Positions 40,919 to 49,344 of a stretch of 64,000 nt of DNA are shown piece after piece (the stretch's first letter is position 1; every line of letters begins with the position of its first letter). Position numbers and translations under genes: made by a program. The notes beneath the pieces were generated by a model. That model was not told where the DNA came from. It saw only the letters and a program-made list of their open reading frames with translations, and searched no databases. The stretch comes from Variovorax sp. 54 (lineage in GTDB: Bacteria > Pseudomonadota > Gammaproteobacteria > Burkholderiales > Burkholderiaceae_C), in assembly GCF_002754375.1 (NCBI RefSeq), contig NZ_PEFF01000001.1, forward strand, positions 1,922,001-1,986,000, written 5' to 3'.

Positions 40919-40995
40919 CGGGGTGTAGCTTAGCCTGGTAGAGCGCTACGTTCGGGACGTAGAGGCCGGAGGTTCGAATCCTCTCACCCCGACCA
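40919..40995 (+). tRNA. tRNA-Pro (anticodon CGG)
   Basis: A 77-nucleotide cloverleaf including encoded CCA. The acceptor stem CGGGGTG pairs with CACCCCG. The anticodon stem CTACG/CGTAG encloses the loop TTCGGGA, giving anticodon CGG with G37, typical of tRNA-Pro. GGTTCGAATCC forms the T arm. A GACCAGT/ACTGGTC inverted repeat overlaps the 3' end (40991-41012). Confidence 0.96.
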
Positions 40996-41110
40996 GTTTT
41001 TCTCGACTGGTCCAGTTAATGTCAGCTCCTGTTGCTGTGTAACGATTTACAGCACAGGCGTGTTCAGCGATGATCGTGAAGCACTTTTTCACATCTTTTG
41101 CATTCGCTGA

Positions 41111-42844
41111 ATGGCCGCTGCCGAAATTCCCGTTAAAGAAACTACGCAGATCGCCCTTCCCGGCTTGGCGCGCGCCTTGGTGTCCGCCGGCAAGCTTGCA
41201 GCGAAATCAGCCGAAGAGATCTATCAGAAGTCGCTGAGCGGCCGCACCAGCTTCATCGCCGAGCTGACCGGCACCGGCGCCGTCTCTGCTGCAGACCTCG
41301 CCCACACCCTGTCGAGCGCTTTCGGCGCCCCACTGCTCGACCTCGATGCCATCGATCACCAGCGCCTGCCCAAGGACCTGCTCGATCCGAAGCTCTGCCA
41401 TGCGTACCGCATCGTCGTTCTCAGCAAACGCAACAACCGCCTGATCGTCGCCACGGCCGACCCCTCGGACCAGCAGGCCGCAGAAAAGATCAAGTTCGCG
41501 TCGCAGATGGGCGTGGACTGGGTCATCGCGGAGTACGACAAGCTCTCGCGCATGATCGAGGCGGCCGCAGTCAGCGCGGCTGAATCCATCAACAGCATCG
41601 TCGGGGCCGAGTTCGAATTCGACGATGTCACGGCCGACACCTCGGGCGATGCCAACGAGCAAGCCATCGCCGAAGTCGAAGACGCACCCGTGGTGCGTTT
41701 CCTGCACAAGATGCTGCTCGACGCGGTCAGCATGCGGGCTTCGGACATTCACTTCGAGCCCTACGAGCACCACTACCGGGTGCGCTTTCGGGTCGACGGC
41801 GAGCTGCGCGAAATCGCCTCCCCGCCCACAGTCATCAAGGACAAGCTGGCCTCGCGCATCAAGGTCATTTCGCGGCTCGATATCTCGGAAAAGCGCGTGC
41901 CGCAAGACGGCCGCATGAAGCTCAAGATCGGTCCCGACCGCGTGATCGACTTCCGCGTGAGCACGCTGCCCACGCTGTTCGGCGAGAAGATCGTCGTGCG
42001 TATCCTGGACCCGAGCAGCGCGCGCATGGGCATCGATGCCCTGGGCTACGACGCCGACGAAAAGGAGCGGCTCCTCCACGCCATCGGCCGCCCCTACGGC
42101 ATGGTGCTGGTGACCGGTCCCACGGGCTCGGGCAAGACCGTGTCGCTCTATACCTGCCTGAACCTGCTCAACCAGCCGGGCGTGAACATCGCGACGGCGG
42201 AAGACCCGTCGGAAATCAACCTGCCCGGCGTCAACCAGGTGAACGTCAACGAGAAGGCCGGCCTGACCTTCGCTGCCGCGCTGCGCGCCTTCCTGCGGCA
42301 GGATCCCGACATCATCATGGTCGGTGAAATCCGCGACCTCGAAACCGCCGACATCTCGATCAAGGCCGCGCAGACCGGCCACCTGGTGCTGTCGACGCTG
42401 CACACCAACGACGCCCCGACCACGCTCACGCGCATGCGCAACATGGGCATCGCGCCGTTCAACATCGCATCGAGCGTGATCCTGATCACCGCCCAACGCC
42501 TTGCGCGCCGACTGTGCATGCTGTGCCGCGCGCCAATCGATATTCCGCGCGAAGCCCTGCTCGAGGCCGGTTTCAACGAGGCAGACATCAACGGCACCTG
42601 GAAGCCATACCGCCCGGTCGGCTGCGCCGCCTGCAGCGGCGGCTACAAGGGCCGGGTCGGCATCTACCAGGTGATGCCGATCACGGAAGCCATCCAGGAA
42701 ATCATCCTGCGCGACGGCAGCGCACTGGACATCGCGAACCAATCCGAAGCCGAAGGCGTGCGCTCGCTGCGCCAATCCGGCCTTCGCAAAGTCATGCAGG
42801 GCCTCACTTCGCTCGAAGAAGTCGTGGCCTGCACCAACCTATAA
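41111..42844 (+). CDS. pilB: Type IV pilus assembly ATPase PilB
   Basis: A 577-residue GspE/PilB-type extension ATPase. N-terminal MshEN/GspE-N domain, then the RecA-like core. Walker A reads G-P-T-G-S-G-K-T near residue 337, followed by an Asp box, Walker B (I-I-M-V-G-E-I-R-D) and a His box. The tetracysteine zinc motif C-M-L-C ... C-A-A-C is near 475-507. It powers pilin polymerisation from the cytoplasmic face. It is first of pilB-pilC-pilD; no pilin gene is in the window. Confidence 0.95.
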   Translation: MAAAEIPVKETTQIALPGLARALVSAGKLAAKSAEEIYQKSLSGRTSFIAELTGTGAVSAADLAHTLSSAFGAPLLDLDAIDHQRLPKDLLDPKLCHAYRIVVLSKRNNRLIVATADPSDQQAAEKIKFASQMGVDWVIAEYDKLSRMIEAAAVSAAESINSIVGAEFEFDDVTADTSGDANEQAIAEVEDAPVVRFLHKMLLDAVSMRASDIHFEPYEHHYRVRFRVDGELREIASPPTVIKDKLASRIKVISRLDISEKRVPQDGRMKLKIGPDRVIDFRVSTLPTLFGEKIVVRILDPSSARMGIDALGYDADEKERLLHAIGRPYGMVLVTGPTGSGKTVSLYTCLNLLNQPGVNIATAEDPSEINLPGVNQVNVNEKAGLTFAAALRAFLRQDPDIIMVGEIRDLETADISIKAAQTGHLVLSTLHTNDAPTTLTRMRNMGIAPFNIASSVILITAQRLARRLCMLCRAPIDIPREALLEAGFNEADINGTWKPYRPVGCAACSGGYKGRVGIYQVMPITEAIQEIILRDGSALDIANQSEAEGVRSLRQSGLRKVMQGLTSLEEVVACTNL

Positions 42845-42868
42845 CGAACACACTGAACCGGAGATCGA

Positions 42869-44098
42869 ATGGCAACAGTGGCACCCTCCCGCTCGCAGGT
42901 CACACACAAGGAATTCGTCTTCGAATGGGAAGGCAAGGACCGCAACGGCAAGCTGGTGCGCGGCGAGCTTCGCGCCGCCGGCGAGAACCAGGTGCAGGCG
43001 GCACTGCGCCGCCAGGGCGTGCTGGCGTCCAAGATCAAGAAGCGCCGCATGCGCTCGGGCAAGGCGATCAAGCCCAAGGACATCGCCATCTTCACGCGCC
43101 AGCTCGCGACCATGATGAAAGCCGGCGTGCCGCTGCTGCAGTCCTTCGACATCGTCGGCCGCGGCAACGCGAACGCAAGTGTCGCCAAGCTGCTGAACGA
43201 CATCCGCAGCGACGTCGAAACCGGCACCTCGCTGTCGGCCGCCTTTCGCAAGTTTCCGAAGTACTTCGACAACCTCTACTGCAACCTGGTGGAAGCCGGC
43301 GAGGCGGCCGGTATTCTGGAAGATCTGCTCGACCGCCTGGCCACCTACATGGAGAAGACCGAGGCGATCAAGTCGAAGATCAAGTCGGCATTGATGTACC
43401 CGACCTCGGTGGTCGTCGTGGCCTTCGTGGTGGTGGCGATCATCATGATCTTCGTGATCCCAGCGTTCAAGCAGGTGTTCTCCTCCTTCGGCGCTGACCT
43501 GCCCGCGCCGACGCTGATCGTGATGGCGATCAGCGAGTTTTTTGTTTCCTATTGGTGGCTGATCTTCGGCGTGATCGGTGGCGGCATCTACTTCTTCCTG
43601 CAAGCCTGGAAACGCAACGAGCGCGTCCAGAAGGTCATGGACCGCCTGCTGCTGCGCCTCCCCATCTTCGGCACGCTGATCGAGAAATCCTGCGTGGCGC
43701 GCTGGACCCGTACGCTCGCCACCATGTTCGCAGCCGGCGTGCCGCTGGTCGAGGCCCTCGACTCCGTGGGCGGTGCCTCGGGCAACTCGGTGTACGGCGA
43801 TGCCACCGCCAAGATCCAGCAGGAAGTCTCGACCGGCACCAGCCTGACGACCGCCATGACCAACGTCAACCTGTTCCCGTCGATGGTGATCCAGATGACC
43901 GCCATCGGCGAGGAGTCGGGGTCAATCGACCACATGCTCGGCAAGGCCGCCGACTTCTATGAATCGGAAGTCGACGACATGGTCGCCGGTCTTTCCAGCC
44001 TGATGGAACCCATCATCATCGTGTTCCTCGGCGTCATCATCGGTGGCATCGTGGTGTCGATGTACCTGCCTATCTTCAAGCTCGGCCAGGTCGTCTGA
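42869..44098 (+). CDS. pilC: Type IV pilus inner-membrane platform protein PilC
   Basis: A 409-residue GspF/PilC platform protein. Two GspF domains (about 75-200 and 278-400) carry F-T-R-Q-L-A-T-M-M-K-A-G-V-P-L and W-T-R-T-L-A-T-M-F-A-A-G-V-P-L. Three membrane helices are present. It couples PilB rotation to pilin extraction. Its stop overlaps the pilD start by one base. Confidence 0.96.
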   Translation: MATVAPSRSQVTHKEFVFEWEGKDRNGKLVRGELRAAGENQVQAALRRQGVLASKIKKRRMRSGKAIKPKDIAIFTRQLATMMKAGVPLLQSFDIVGRGNANASVAKLLNDIRSDVETGTSLSAAFRKFPKYFDNLYCNLVEAGEAAGILEDLLDRLATYMEKTEAIKSKIKSALMYPTSVVVVAFVVVAIIMIFVIPAFKQVFSSFGADLPAPTLIVMAISEFFVSYWWLIFGVIGGGIYFFLQAWKRNERVQKVMDRLLLRLPIFGTLIEKSCVARWTRTLATMFAAGVPLVEALDSVGGASGNSVYGDATAKIQQEVSTGTSLTTAMTNVNLFPSMVIQMTAIGEESGSIDHMLGKAADFYESEVDDMVAGLSSLMEPIIIVFLGVIIGGIVVSMYLPIFKLGQVV

Positions 44099-45063
44099 TG
44101 CTGGTGTCGCAAGGGTTCGACACCGCGCTGGCGGGTGTGCTGGGGCTATTGGTCGGCAGTTTCCTGAATGTGGTGATCTACCGCACCCCGGTCATGATGT
44201 ACCGGGAGTGGCTGAGCGATGCGGTTGCCAACCTCATGTCGTCGAAGGACATGCCATCGCTTTGGTCGCTGGTCTTCGGCCCGAAGGCCGTGCCGCCCGC
44301 AGGTCTCGAAGCGGCCGCGGACAAGGCGGCCGAAGCCCTCGAGAAACTGCCACCTTTCGACCTGTCACGCCCTGCTTCGCGCTGCGGTGCCTGCGGTCAC
44401 AAGATTCGCTGGTACCAGAACATCCCCGTGCTCAGCTACCTGCTGCTGCGTGGCCGATGCGCCAGCTGCAAGACCTCGATCAGTCCCCGCTACCCTCTTG
44501 TGGAGCTCATCACGGGCGCGCTGTTCGCTCTGTGCGCACATCGCTTCGGCATCACCCCCACCGGCGCGCTCTGGGCAGCTTTCGGCGCCGTGCTGATCTG
44601 CCAGTTCCTCATCGACTTCGACACCCAGTTCCTGCCCGATGCATTGAACTACCCACTGCTTTGGCTCGGCCTGATCGGCGCCGCCATGGGCTGGACGGGC
44701 GTCAACTTGAGCGCCGCGGTCTGGGGCGCCGTGTTCGGCTACCTGAGCCTGTGGCTTGTGTACCATGGCTATCGCCTGGCCACAGGCAAGGAAGGCATGG
44801 GACATGGGGACTTCAAACTGCTCGCCGCATTGGGTGCCTGGCTCGGCGCCGATTACCTCATCGCGATCATCCTCGTCTCCTCGGTGGTGGGCGCCGTGAT
44901 CGGCCTCACGCTGCGCTTTGCCGGCAAGCTGGCCCACAAGGACATTCCCATCGCCTTCGGCCCCTTCCTGGCCGGTGCCGGCCTGATCTGCCTCGTGGTC
45001 GGTCCTGCCGTCGTGAAGCAGTGGATTCCTTTCGCTTTCCCTTTCGGGGCCCTGGCCCTTTGA
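44098..45063 (+). CDS. pilD: Prepilin peptidase / N-methyltransferase PilD
   Basis: A 321-residue bifunctional aspartic peptidase that cleaves and methylates prepilins. The tetracysteine motif C-G-A-C and C-A-S-C is near residues 98-124. Catalytic aspartates are in I-D-F-D-T and G-H-G-D-F-K. The cytoplasmic loop between helix 1 and the first CxxC contains an Ala/Lys-rich insertion longer than in E. coli-type enzymes. It is followed 13 bases later by coaE. Confidence 0.95.
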   Translation: MLVSQGFDTALAGVLGLLVGSFLNVVIYRTPVMMYREWLSDAVANLMSSKDMPSLWSLVFGPKAVPPAGLEAAADKAAEALEKLPPFDLSRPASRCGACGHKIRWYQNIPVLSYLLLRGRCASCKTSISPRYPLVELITGALFALCAHRFGITPTGALWAAFGAVLICQFLIDFDTQFLPDALNYPLLWLGLIGAAMGWTGVNLSAAVWGAVFGYLSLWLVYHGYRLATGKEGMGHGDFKLLAALGAWLGADYLIAIILVSSVVGAVIGLTLRFAGKLAHKDIPIAFGPFLAGAGLICLVVGPAVVKQWIPFAFPFGALAL

Positions 45064-45076
45064 CGACGACAGCGGC

Positions 45077-45688
45077 ATGGCGGTGAAGCGCATCGGCCTG
45101 ACCGGGGGCATCGGCAGCGGCAAGAGCACGGTCGCAGCGCTGCTGGTGGCCGAAGGGGCGGTGCTGGTCGACACCGACGCCATCGCACGCAGCATCGCGC
45201 AAGCCGGAGGCATCGCGATGCCCGCCCTCGAAGCCGCGTTCGGCCCCTCAGTCATCGCACCCGACGGCGCTCTCGACCGGGCCGCCATGCGCCAGCTCGT
45301 GTTCACCGACGCGGGCGCCAAGACCCGCCTCGAAGCCATCCTGCACCCGCTGATAGGCGCCGAGACGCAGCGCCAGGCTGCCGCAGCGGGCGACGATGCC
45401 ATCGTCGTGTTCGACGTGCCTCTGCTGGTCGAATCCGGTCGCTGGCGCGCCCTCGTGGACCGCGTGCTCGTGGTCGATGCCCGGGAAGAAACGCAACTGC
45501 AGCGTGTGATGGCCCGCTCGGGCTGGACGCCTGAGGCCGTGCGCGCCGTGATCGCCCAGCAGGCCCCGCGCAAGGCACGCCGGGCTGCCGCTGACGCCGT
45601 GATTTACAACGAGTCACTCAAGCTCGCGGAACTGGGCACCGAGGTGCGGGGTCTCTGGAAGCTGTGGGCTGCGGCCACCACGCGATAA
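45077..45688 (+). CDS. coaE: Dephospho-CoA kinase
   Basis: A 203-residue P-loop kinase for the last step of coenzyme A synthesis. The P-loop G-L-T-G-G-I-G-S-G-K-S-T is at the N-terminus, with D-T-D-A-I-A-R and F-D-V-P-L-L-V-E-S following. Adjacent to pilD, as in many gamma- and beta-proteobacteria. Confidence 0.96.
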   Translation: MAVKRIGLTGGIGSGKSTVAALLVAEGAVLVDTDAIARSIAQAGGIAMPALEAAFGPSVIAPDGALDRAAMRQLVFTDAGAKTRLEAILHPLIGAETQRQAAAAGDDAIVVFDVPLLVESGRWRALVDRVLVVDAREETQLQRVMARSGWTPEAVRAVIAQQAPRKARRAAADAVIYNESLKLAELGTEVRGLWKLWAAATTR

Positions 45689-45764
45689 TCGGAGACCAGC
45701 CGCCCCGGCGGCTCTGTAACGATTACGACAAAAAGGCGCTCGCCACTGCAGTGCCCTCCCCGAG

Positions 45765-47258
45765 ATGCTTTTCAACTCGTATCCCTTCATTTTTGTCTAT
45801 TTCCCGCTGGTCCTGATCGGGTTCTTCCTGATCGGCAAGCGCAACACCCGTGCCGCCGCCGGCTTCCTCGGACTGGCCTCGCTGTTCTTCTACGGCTGGT
45901 GGAGCATGCAGGCCCTGCCGCTGCTGCTGGGCTCCATCTGCGTCAACTACTGGTTCGGCCTGCAGCTGACACCCGCACCGGGCCGCAACGACCGCAAGCG
46001 CAAGACGCTGCTGATCACCGCGCTGGTGATCAACCTGGGCGTGCTCGCCGTCTTCAAGTACGCCAATTTCTTCCTGGAAAACGTCGACGCCGGGCTGGTC
46101 GCGGCGGGTCTCACGCCGATCGATCTGGTGCACATCGTGCTGCCGATCGGCATCTCGTTCTACACCTTCACGCAGATCGCCTTCCTGGTCGACTGCTGGC
46201 AAGGCAAGGTGCACGAGCGCAGCTTCATCCACTACATGCTGTTCGTCACCTACTTCCCGCACCTGATCGCGGGCCCGGTGTTGCATCACGCGCAGATGAT
46301 GCCGCAGTTCGCGAACCCCGCGACCTACCGCGTGGACCCGAACAAGGTCGCCATCGGCATCACGATCTTCGTCTTCGGCCTCGCCAAGAAACTCCTGATC
46401 GCCGACCCCATGGGGCAGTACGCCGACCTGATGTTCAACGGCGTTCACAAAGGCATCGAGCCCACGCTGTACACCGCATGGTTCGGCGCGCTGGCCTACA
46501 CGCTGCAGATCTATTTCGACTTCTCGGGCTATTCGGACATGGCCGTGGGCCTCTCGATGTGCCTGGGCGTGCAGCTGCCGCTCAACTTCCGCTCGCCCTA
46601 TAAGTCGACCAACATCATCGAGTTCTGGCGCCGCTGGCACATCTCGCTGTCGACCTTCCTGCGCGACTACCTCTACGTGCCGCTGGGCGGCAACCGCAAG
46701 GGTCCGGCGCGGCGCTACCTGAACCTGTTCCTCACGATGCTGCTGGGCGGCCTGTGGCACGGCGCGGCCTGGACCTTCGTGGTCTGGGGCGCGATGCACG
46801 GCGTGTTCCTGATGATCAACCACCTCTGGAACGCCAAGATCCGTCGCAACGCCACCCCGGGCCGCATCGCACGCGTGCTGGGCTGGCTGCTGACCTTCCT
46901 GTGCGTGGTGGCGGCCTGGGTCGTCTTCCGCGCCGACGGCATGACCACCGCCATGTCCATCTACAAGGGCATGCTCGGCATGCATGGCGCGCCGGCCTCG
47001 GCGTTCAGCGAGTTCGGCAAGGTGCCGTTCCGCAAGCCGGAGTTCTTCCAGCTCATGCTGGTGGCGATCGTCATCTGCCTGACGCTGCCGCCGACCATCA
47101 CGCTGGAGCGCTGGATCCCCCATCCGAAGTCGATGGCCGGCCGCCCGGTGATGGCCCGCCTGTCGACCGTGGTGCTCGCCATCGGTACCTTCGCACTGTT
47201 CGCATGGTGCGTTTCGAAGCTGGGCGGCTACAGCCCCTTCCTCTATTTCCAATTCTGA
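45765..47258 (+). CDS. MBOAT family O-acyltransferase (AlgI-like)
   Basis: A 497-residue polytopic membrane protein of the MBOAT family, AlgI/PatA/DltB-like. The invariant active-site His lies in G-G-L-W-H-G-A-A-W near residue 330. The D-F-S-G-Y-S-D-M-A-x-G segment and P-L-G-G-N-R-K-G loop are typical. Such proteins pass acyl groups across the membrane for O-acylation of extracellular polysaccharide. It precedes an SGNH-type partner by six bases, forming an AlgI-AlgJ-like pair, but no polymer-synthesis genes are nearby. Confidence 0.92.
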   Translation: MLFNSYPFIFVYFPLVLIGFFLIGKRNTRAAAGFLGLASLFFYGWWSMQALPLLLGSICVNYWFGLQLTPAPGRNDRKRKTLLITALVINLGVLAVFKYANFFLENVDAGLVAAGLTPIDLVHIVLPIGISFYTFTQIAFLVDCWQGKVHERSFIHYMLFVTYFPHLIAGPVLHHAQMMPQFANPATYRVDPNKVAIGITIFVFGLAKKLLIADPMGQYADLMFNGVHKGIEPTLYTAWFGALAYTLQIYFDFSGYSDMAVGLSMCLGVQLPLNFRSPYKSTNIIEFWRRWHISLSTFLRDYLYVPLGGNRKGPARRYLNLFLTMLLGGLWHGAAWTFVVWGAMHGVFLMINHLWNAKIRRNATPGRIARVLGWLLTFLCVVAAWVVFRADGMTTAMSIYKGMLGMHGAPASAFSEFGKVPFRKPEFFQLMLVAIVICLTLPPTITLERWIPHPKSMAGRPVMARLSTVVLAIGTFALFAWCVSKLGGYSPFLYFQF

Positions 47259-47264
47259 TTCGAC

Positions 47265-48293
47265 ATGACGACGACGACGCCCGCGAAAGTCTGGCTGCGC
47301 TTCTTCCTCATCGGCTACTTCGTCCTGATGGCCCTGTGGATCGTTTCGCTCACCAGCCCGGTGCCCTACGGCGACCTCACGCGCATCGGGCGCCTGTCCG
47401 AACGCGAATTCGGCTGGCGCGACCCGCCGCCCAAGGTCGACCCCGTCTACCTGGCAGGCACGCCCATCGAACAGGCGGACGTGATGGTGGTGGGCGACAG
47501 CTTCTCCATGACGCACCGCTGGCAGTCCGTGCTCGCCAAGGCCGGCTACCGCGTCTCGACCTCCTACTGGGGCCAGTACGGCGAATCGCTGTGCGGCGAC
47601 TTCAGCCAGTGGGTCCATGACTCCGGCTTCAAGGGCAAGCTGGTCATCATCGAAAGCGTGGAGCGCCTGCTGGACATGCGCATGCGCTACAGCGAGCGCT
47701 GCAAGGACGGCAAGACCATCTTCCCCTACAGCGCCAAGCCCGAGCCCCTGATCGAGCCCGACGAGACCGTGCCGGGCTTCGCGCCCAACTGGGAAGTGCA
47801 GTACATGACCGGCGTCGTGACCTACTACCACACGTGGAAGGCCAAGAACTCGCCGGTAGACACCTATTTCGACCGTGACACCTGGGTAAGGAAAGTCCCC
47901 GATGGTTGCAAATTCTTCTCGCATCGCCAGTGCGACCGGATGCCCTTCTTCCAGGAAGACGAAGACAATGGCCCGTTGACCCCTGAGACGCTGGCGCGAA
48001 TGAAGAACTTCACCGGTGCGCACAGCACCATCCCCCTCCTGTGGATGGTGGTGCCCAACAAGACCACGGTCTACATCAAGCCCGACTTCTCGAAAGACTT
48101 CGAAAACGGCTTGCGCGACGCGAAGCTCGGCCCCGACCTCTATGCCTTCACCCGCGAAAAGCACACGCAGATCCGCGACTTCTACTTCTCGAACGACACA
48201 CACATGTCCATGCACGGACAGCTCGCACTCGGCGAGCGCATGCTGGCCGCCGTGCGCGAAGTGATGCCGACACCCCCTTCGAAATCGCCCTGA
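47265..48293 (+). CDS. AlgJ/AlgX-like SGNH O-acetyltransferase partner
   Basis: A 342-residue protein with an N-terminal membrane anchor (about 10-30) and a periplasmic domain. The block I motif V-V-G-D-S-F-S holds the presumed nucleophile Ser. A C-terminal N-D-T-H-M-S-M-H-G segment supplies the Asp/His pair, as in AlgJ/AlgX-type enzymes. It probably receives acyl groups from the preceding MBOAT protein. The acceptor polymer is unknown. Confidence 0.8.
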   Translation: MTTTTPAKVWLRFFLIGYFVLMALWIVSLTSPVPYGDLTRIGRLSEREFGWRDPPPKVDPVYLAGTPIEQADVMVVGDSFSMTHRWQSVLAKAGYRVSTSYWGQYGESLCGDFSQWVHDSGFKGKLVIIESVERLLDMRMRYSERCKDGKTIFPYSAKPEPLIEPDETVPGFAPNWEVQYMTGVVTYYHTWKAKNSPVDTYFDRDTWVRKVPDGCKFFSHRQCDRMPFFQEDEDNGPLTPETLARMKNFTGAHSTIPLLWMVVPNKTTVYIKPDFSKDFENGLRDAKLGPDLYAFTREKHTQIRDFYFSNDTHMSMHGQLALGERMLAAVREVMPTPPSKSP

Positions 48294-48329
48294 AGTTATG
48301 ATTCCGCGACAGGAAACCGACAAATACGC

Positions 48330-49085
48330 GTGATCCTCTACGAGTACCCCTTCAACGAGCGCATCCGCACGTACCTGAGGCTGGAGCATCTGTTCCGTCG
48401 CCTCGGGGAACTGGTGCCCTCGGAATCGCCGCTTTCGCACCACTACGCCCTGGTCACGATTTTCGAGATCATGGATGTGGCGGCGCGCGCCGACCTCAAG
48501 GCCGACGTGCTGCGCGACCTCGACAAGCACAAGAACGTCTTCAACAGCTACCGGGGCAATCCGGCCATCGCCGAGACGGTGCTGAACCAAGTCGTCGACC
48601 AGCTCGAACGCAACTTCAGCGCGCTCAACGGCGTCGCTGGCAAGGCGGGCCAAGCGCTCACCGAGAACGAGTGGCTCATGAGCATCCGCAGCCGCGCCGG
48701 CATTCCGGGCGGCACCTGCGAATTCGACCTGCCCGCCTACTACGCTTGGCAGCACCGCGCGCCGCCCAGCCGCCGCGCCGACCTGGAACGCTGGTCGAAC
48801 ACGCTGTCGCCGCTGGCCTCGTCGATCTACCTGCTGCTCAAGCTGCTGCGCGACGCCGACGTGCCCTACAAGGTGATCGCCAGCCACGGGCAGTTCCAGC
48901 AGAACCTGCCGCAGGGGCGCAGCTTCCAGCTGCTGCGGTTGCGCATCGATCCCAAGCTGGGCCTTGTCCCGGAAATCAGCGGCAACCGCCTCATGGTCTC
49001 CGTGCGGCTCATGCGGCACGAAGCCGACGACCGCCTGCACGCGAGCACACAAGACACCCCCTTCGAACTGACGCTTTGCGCATGA
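48330..49085 (+). CDS. zapD: Cell division protein ZapD
   Basis: A 251-residue FtsZ-bundling protein (formerly YacF). Its conserved N-terminus reads Y-E-Y-P-F-N-E-R-I-R-T-Y-L-R-L-E. R-S-R-A-x-I-P-G-G and a C-terminal beta region follow. It uses a GTG start at 48330. In many proteobacteria zapD follows coaE directly; here two acylation genes lie between. Its stop overlaps the yacG start. Confidence 0.95.
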   Translation: MILYEYPFNERIRTYLRLEHLFRRLGELVPSESPLSHHYALVTIFEIMDVAARADLKADVLRDLDKHKNVFNSYRGNPAIAETVLNQVVDQLERNFSALNGVAGKAGQALTENEWLMSIRSRAGIPGGTCEFDLPAYYAWQHRAPPSRRADLERWSNTLSPLASSIYLLLKLLRDADVPYKVIASHGQFQQNLPQGRSFQLLRLRIDPKLGLVPEISGNRLMVSVRLMRHEADDRLHASTQDTPFELTLCA

Positions 49086-49303
49086 GGCCCGGTGTGAGCA
49101 AGAAGAAAGAAGACGAGCGCATCGTCCGCTGCCCAAGTTGCGGCGGCGACAGCATCTACGCCGAGCGCAACCCGTTCCGGCCGTTCTGCAGCGCACGCTG
49201 CAAGGGCATCGACTTCGGTGCCTGGGCCAGCGAGGAGTTCAGGATGCCGGCGGAAGCACCGCCCGACGAAGAACCTTTCGGCGATCCCAAACTGACGCAG
49301 TAG
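49082..49303 (+). CDS. yacG: DNA gyrase inhibitor YacG
   Basis: A 73-residue zinc protein. The ligands are C-P-S-C-G-G and F-C-S-A-R-C-K, with R-P-F-C and D-F-G-A-W following the E. coli YacG pattern. It binds GyrB and inhibits DNA binding. The ATG at 49082 overlaps the zapD stop; a GTG four codons later is an alternative start. Confidence 0.92.
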   Translation: MRPGVSKKKEDERIVRCPSCGGDSIYAERNPFRPFCSARCKGIDFGAWASEEFRMPAEAPPDEEPFGDPKLTQ

Positions 49304-49344
49304 ATTGCCCAGCGACGCCGCAGCCCAAGGCTGCGGATTCGTCG

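Noticed and set aside
45723..49196. A 1157-codon open frame antisense to the MBOAT, SGNH and zapD genes
   Set aside because: Its composition is that of a GC-driven shadow (His/Gln/Arg-rich), it has no start signals, and it opposes three recognisable genes.
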